The notes below the pieces were generated by a model, which ran no database searches, had not been told where the DNA came from, and worked only from the letters and a program-made list of their open reading frames with translations. 8,586 bases of DNA, from NCBI GenBank assembly GCA_031259605.1, contig JAIRLE010000129.1, forward strand, positions 1 to 8,586, read 5' to 3'. Source of the stretch: Zoogloeaceae bacterium (GTDB lineage: Bacteria > Pseudomonadota > Gammaproteobacteria > Burkholderiales > Rhodocyclaceae). The translations under genes and the position numbers were made by a program. Of the stretch, positions 7,070 through 8,586 are shown one piece after another (position 1 is the stretch's first letter; each line of letters starts with the position of its first letter).

Positions 7070-7072
7070 CAA
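7045..7072 (-). promoter_or_regulatory. Possible clcA promoter
   Basis: On the minus strand TTGTCG (7072-7067, four of six -35 bases) lies 16 nt upstream of TATCAT (7050-7045, five of six -10 bases). Transcription would start near 7038 and give clcA a leader of about 65 nt that contains the whole repeat element. This sits in the most AT-rich part of the intergenic region. It is a consensus match by eye only. Confidence 0.35.
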
Positions 7073-7166
7073 GGACGCCTTTAGCTACGAAAATACTCCG
7101 CCACAGTCGGCATGATATTACTTCCGCCCGGTATCGCGCGGCTCGATCGGCAAACCGGACAAGGCC

Positions 7167-7197
7167 GCGGACTGGAGAAAGCGCGGTCTCCGTCTGC
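7167..7197 (-). terminator. Possible terminator after cysA
   Basis: An 11-bp stem with one bulged base can form 50 nt downstream of the cysA stop. The inner arm is GGAGA (7174-7178) with TCTCC (7187-7191). The outer arm is 7167-7172 with 7192-7197, including one G-T pair. On the minus strand the stem is followed by sequence with only short T runs, so it is not a canonical terminator. Together with the 273-nt gap it suggests the cys transcript ends before clcA. Confidence 0.3.
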
Positions 7198-7246
7198 CTT
7201 TCTGGCACACCGCGTCTTGCCGCGCACGGAAACGAAGGAAGTCGGG

Positions 7247-8356
7247 CTAGATTCCCGCCCCCGCCACCAGCGCGTCGTCATCCCGCTCGAACACCTTCAT
7301 GCGCGAGGGGGTGAGGCGCACTTCCTGGCCTTCGCTCAAGCCTTGCGCGACGAGTTGGTCGCGGCTCATTTCCACTTCAAAGTGCCGGGCATCGACGGAA
7401 AGCCCCACGAGTTCGATGCGTGCGAGCGCGCCAAAGCCCAGGATGCGGGTGATTCTGGCGGCAACGCCGATGGCGTTGGCCTTGTCTTCCGGCACGATAT
7501 CCAGTTCATACGGACGCACGAAGGCGGTGACGGACGCGCCTGCCGTCAGGGATTTGGCTTCCAGCGCGGCATCGGCATGCAAAAGCGCGTCATCCAGACG
7601 CACGCGGCCCGCTTCGACGCGGCCATGAAAATAATTGACCGCGCCCAAAAAGCCATAGACAAAGGGCGTCGCCGGATGCTGATAGACTTCCTGCGGCGTG
7701 CCGACCTGTTCGATGCGCCCATGATTCATCAGCACCACGCTGTCGGAAACTTCCAGCGCTTCCTCCTGATCGTGGGTGACGAAAATGGAGGTGATGTGCA
7801 GTTCGTCATGCAAACGCCTGAGCCAGCGGCGCAGTTCCTTCCTGACCTTGGCGTCGAGCGCGCCGAAGGGTTCGTCGAGCAGCAGCACACGCGGTTCCAC
7901 CGCCAGGGCGCGGGCAAGCGCGATGCGTTGCCGCTGGCCGCCGGAGAGCTGCGCGGGCAGATGTTCGGCAAGCCAGTCGAGTTGCACCAGTTCCAGGAGC
8001 GCCCGCACCTTCTTGCGGATGTCCGCTTCCGCCGGTCGCTGTTTGCGCGGTTTTACACGCAATCCGAACGCGACGTTCTCGAAGACGCTGAGGTGGCGAA
8101 AAAGGGCGTAATGCTGAAAGACAAAGCCGACTTGGCGTTCGCGCACATGGGTGCTGGAGGCATCTTCGCCTTCCAGCAGCACCGTGCCCCGATCCGCGGT
8201 TTCCAGACCGGCGATGATGCGCAACAGCGTGGTCTTGCCGCAGCCGGAAGGGCCGAGCAACGCCGTCAGTTGTCCGCCGGGAAAGGCGAGACTGATGTCG
8301 TCCAGGGCGATGAAATCGCCGAATTGCTTGTGGATGTCGCGTACTTCGATGCTCAT
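7247..8356 (-). CDS. cysA: Sulfate/thiosulfate ABC transporter ATPase CysA
   Basis: This 369-residue ATPase subunit powers sulfate and thiosulfate import as a dimer bound to the CysT and CysW permeases on the inner face of the membrane. Seen in order are Walker A GPSGCGKTT (35-43), the Q-loop FVFQHYALF (Gln81), the signature LSGGQRQR (137-144), Walker B VLLLDEP (157-163), the D-loop GALDAK (165-170) and the switch His195 in VTHDQEEA. The C-terminal third (from about 235) is the TOBE-type regulatory region, with VRPYELDI near 286-293. Length is close to E. coli CysA (365). Assignment to sulfate within the large CysA/PotA/MalK group rests on overall resemblance and on the upstream cysW. AGAGGAAG lies about 8 nt upstream of the start. 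Its ATG overlaps the cysW stop (ATGA), indicating translational coupling. In many relatives this operon is controlled by CysB, but I see no site because the operon start is outside the window. Confidence 0.95.
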   Translation of the reverse strand: MSIEVRDIHKQFGDFIALDDISLAFPGGQLTALLGPSGCGKTTLLRIIAGLETADRGTVLLEGEDASSTHVRERQVGFVFQHYALFRHLSVFENVAFGLRVKPRKQRPAEADIRKKVRALLELVQLDWLAEHLPAQLSGGQRQRIALARALAVEPRVLLLDEPFGALDAKVRKELRRWLRRLHDELHITSIFVTHDQEEALEVSDSVVLMNHGRIEQVGTPQEVYQHPATPFVYGFLGAVNYFHGRVEAGRVRLDDALLHADAALEAKSLTAGASVTAFVRPYELDIVPEDKANAIGVAARITRILGFGALARIELVGLSVDARHFEVEMSRDQLVAQGLSEGQEVRLTPSRMKVFERDDDALVAGAGI

Positions 8357-8586
8357 GGGCTGGCTTCCTCTCCATCGTTGTTCAAGTCAAGGCTCTGCTC
8401 CGCCTTCCATTCCACCCAGGTCTTGACGACGAGCGTCACCAGCGCCAACAGCGCCAGCAGCGAGGCGACGGCGAAAGAGGCGGCGAAATTGTATTCGTTG
8501 TAGAGAATCTCGACTTGCAGGGGCATGGTGTTGGTCATGCCGCGAATGTGGCCGGAAACCACCGATACCGCGCCGAATTCGCCCAT
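8353..8586 (-). CDS. cysW: Sulfate permease CysW, C-terminal part only
   Basis: These are the last 77 residues of an inner-membrane ABC permease subunit; the rest lies beyond the right edge, so the methionine at the edge is internal and not the start. GEFGAVSVVSG followed by IRG, then LPLQVEILYNEYNF-like sequence (here MPLQVEIL), is characteristic of CysW, which pairs with CysT to form the sulfate channel. One clear membrane segment follows (FAVASLLALLALVTLVV), then a short polar, acidic tail (LDLNNDGEEASP). The stop codon overlaps the cysA start by 4 nt, as in the usual cysT-cysW-cysA operon. Confidence 0.92.
   Translation of the reverse strand: MGEFGAVSVVSGHIRGMTNTMPLQVEILYNEYNFAASFAVASLLALLALVTLVVKTWVEWKAEQSLDLNNDGEEASP

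Noticed and set aside
6974..7246. A tRNA or other known structured RNA in the cysA-clcA gap
   Set aside because: I found no cloverleaf, T-loop sequence or other recognisable RNA core on either strand by eye.
7112..8503. A 463-codon plus-strand frame opposite cysA
   Set aside because: The minus strand encodes a complete ABC ATPase with every motif in place, so the plus-strand frame is a shadow.

Overview
This window reads like ordinary chromosome of a GC-rich Gram-negative bacterium, most likely a betaproteobacterium. That assignment rests on the GC-rich codon use, the PepN and MurB types, a CysW-CysA sulfate transporter, and the rhodanese-nadA-murB gene order. It is an inference and I cannot safely go below class. 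I see no phage, transposase, CRISPR array or defence genes.

Layout. Positions 1-279 hold no convincing gene but are rich in repeats. They carry a copy of the clcA leader sequence (6-56), a double-palindrome block resembling REP/BIME elements with a terminator-like hairpin (68-136), a tandem heptanucleotide repeat (201-228) and a possible -10 box (238-243). The plus strand then carries four tightly spaced genes: a single-domain rhodanese (280-732), quinolinate synthase nadA (750-1841), MurB (1891-2964) and aminopeptidase N, pepN (3001-5613). The gaps are 17, 49 and 36 nt, so a single transcription unit is plausible. The minus strand carries the 3' end of cysW (entering from the right edge), cysA (overlapping cysW by 4 nt), a 273-nt intergenic region with terminator-like and promoter-like signals, and a CLC-family chloride transporter (clcA, 5633-6973). 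pepN and clcA converge, with only 19 nt between their stop codons.

Function. NadA makes quinolinate for NAD from iminoaspartate and DHAP and needs a [4Fe-4S] cluster. The adjacent rhodanese could supply or handle sulfane sulfur for such a cluster, which is inference from position only. MurB catalyses the second committed step of peptidoglycan precursor synthesis, and PepN recycles peptides in the cytoplasm. CysW and CysA are the permease and ATPase of sulfate/thiosulfate import; the other subunits would lie beyond the right edge. ClcA is a two-glutamate, antiporter-type CLC.

No new multi-gene system is evident. The most interesting signal is non-coding: the leader and start codon of clcA (6969-7020, minus strand) recur at 6-56 on the plus strand. 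Over 44 ungapped columns 35 are identical, and in the core ending just after ATG 22 of 24 are identical. Both copies keep a GGTT / AACC / GGAG / GGTT arrangement that could form alternative small hairpins around a ribosome-binding-like GGAG.
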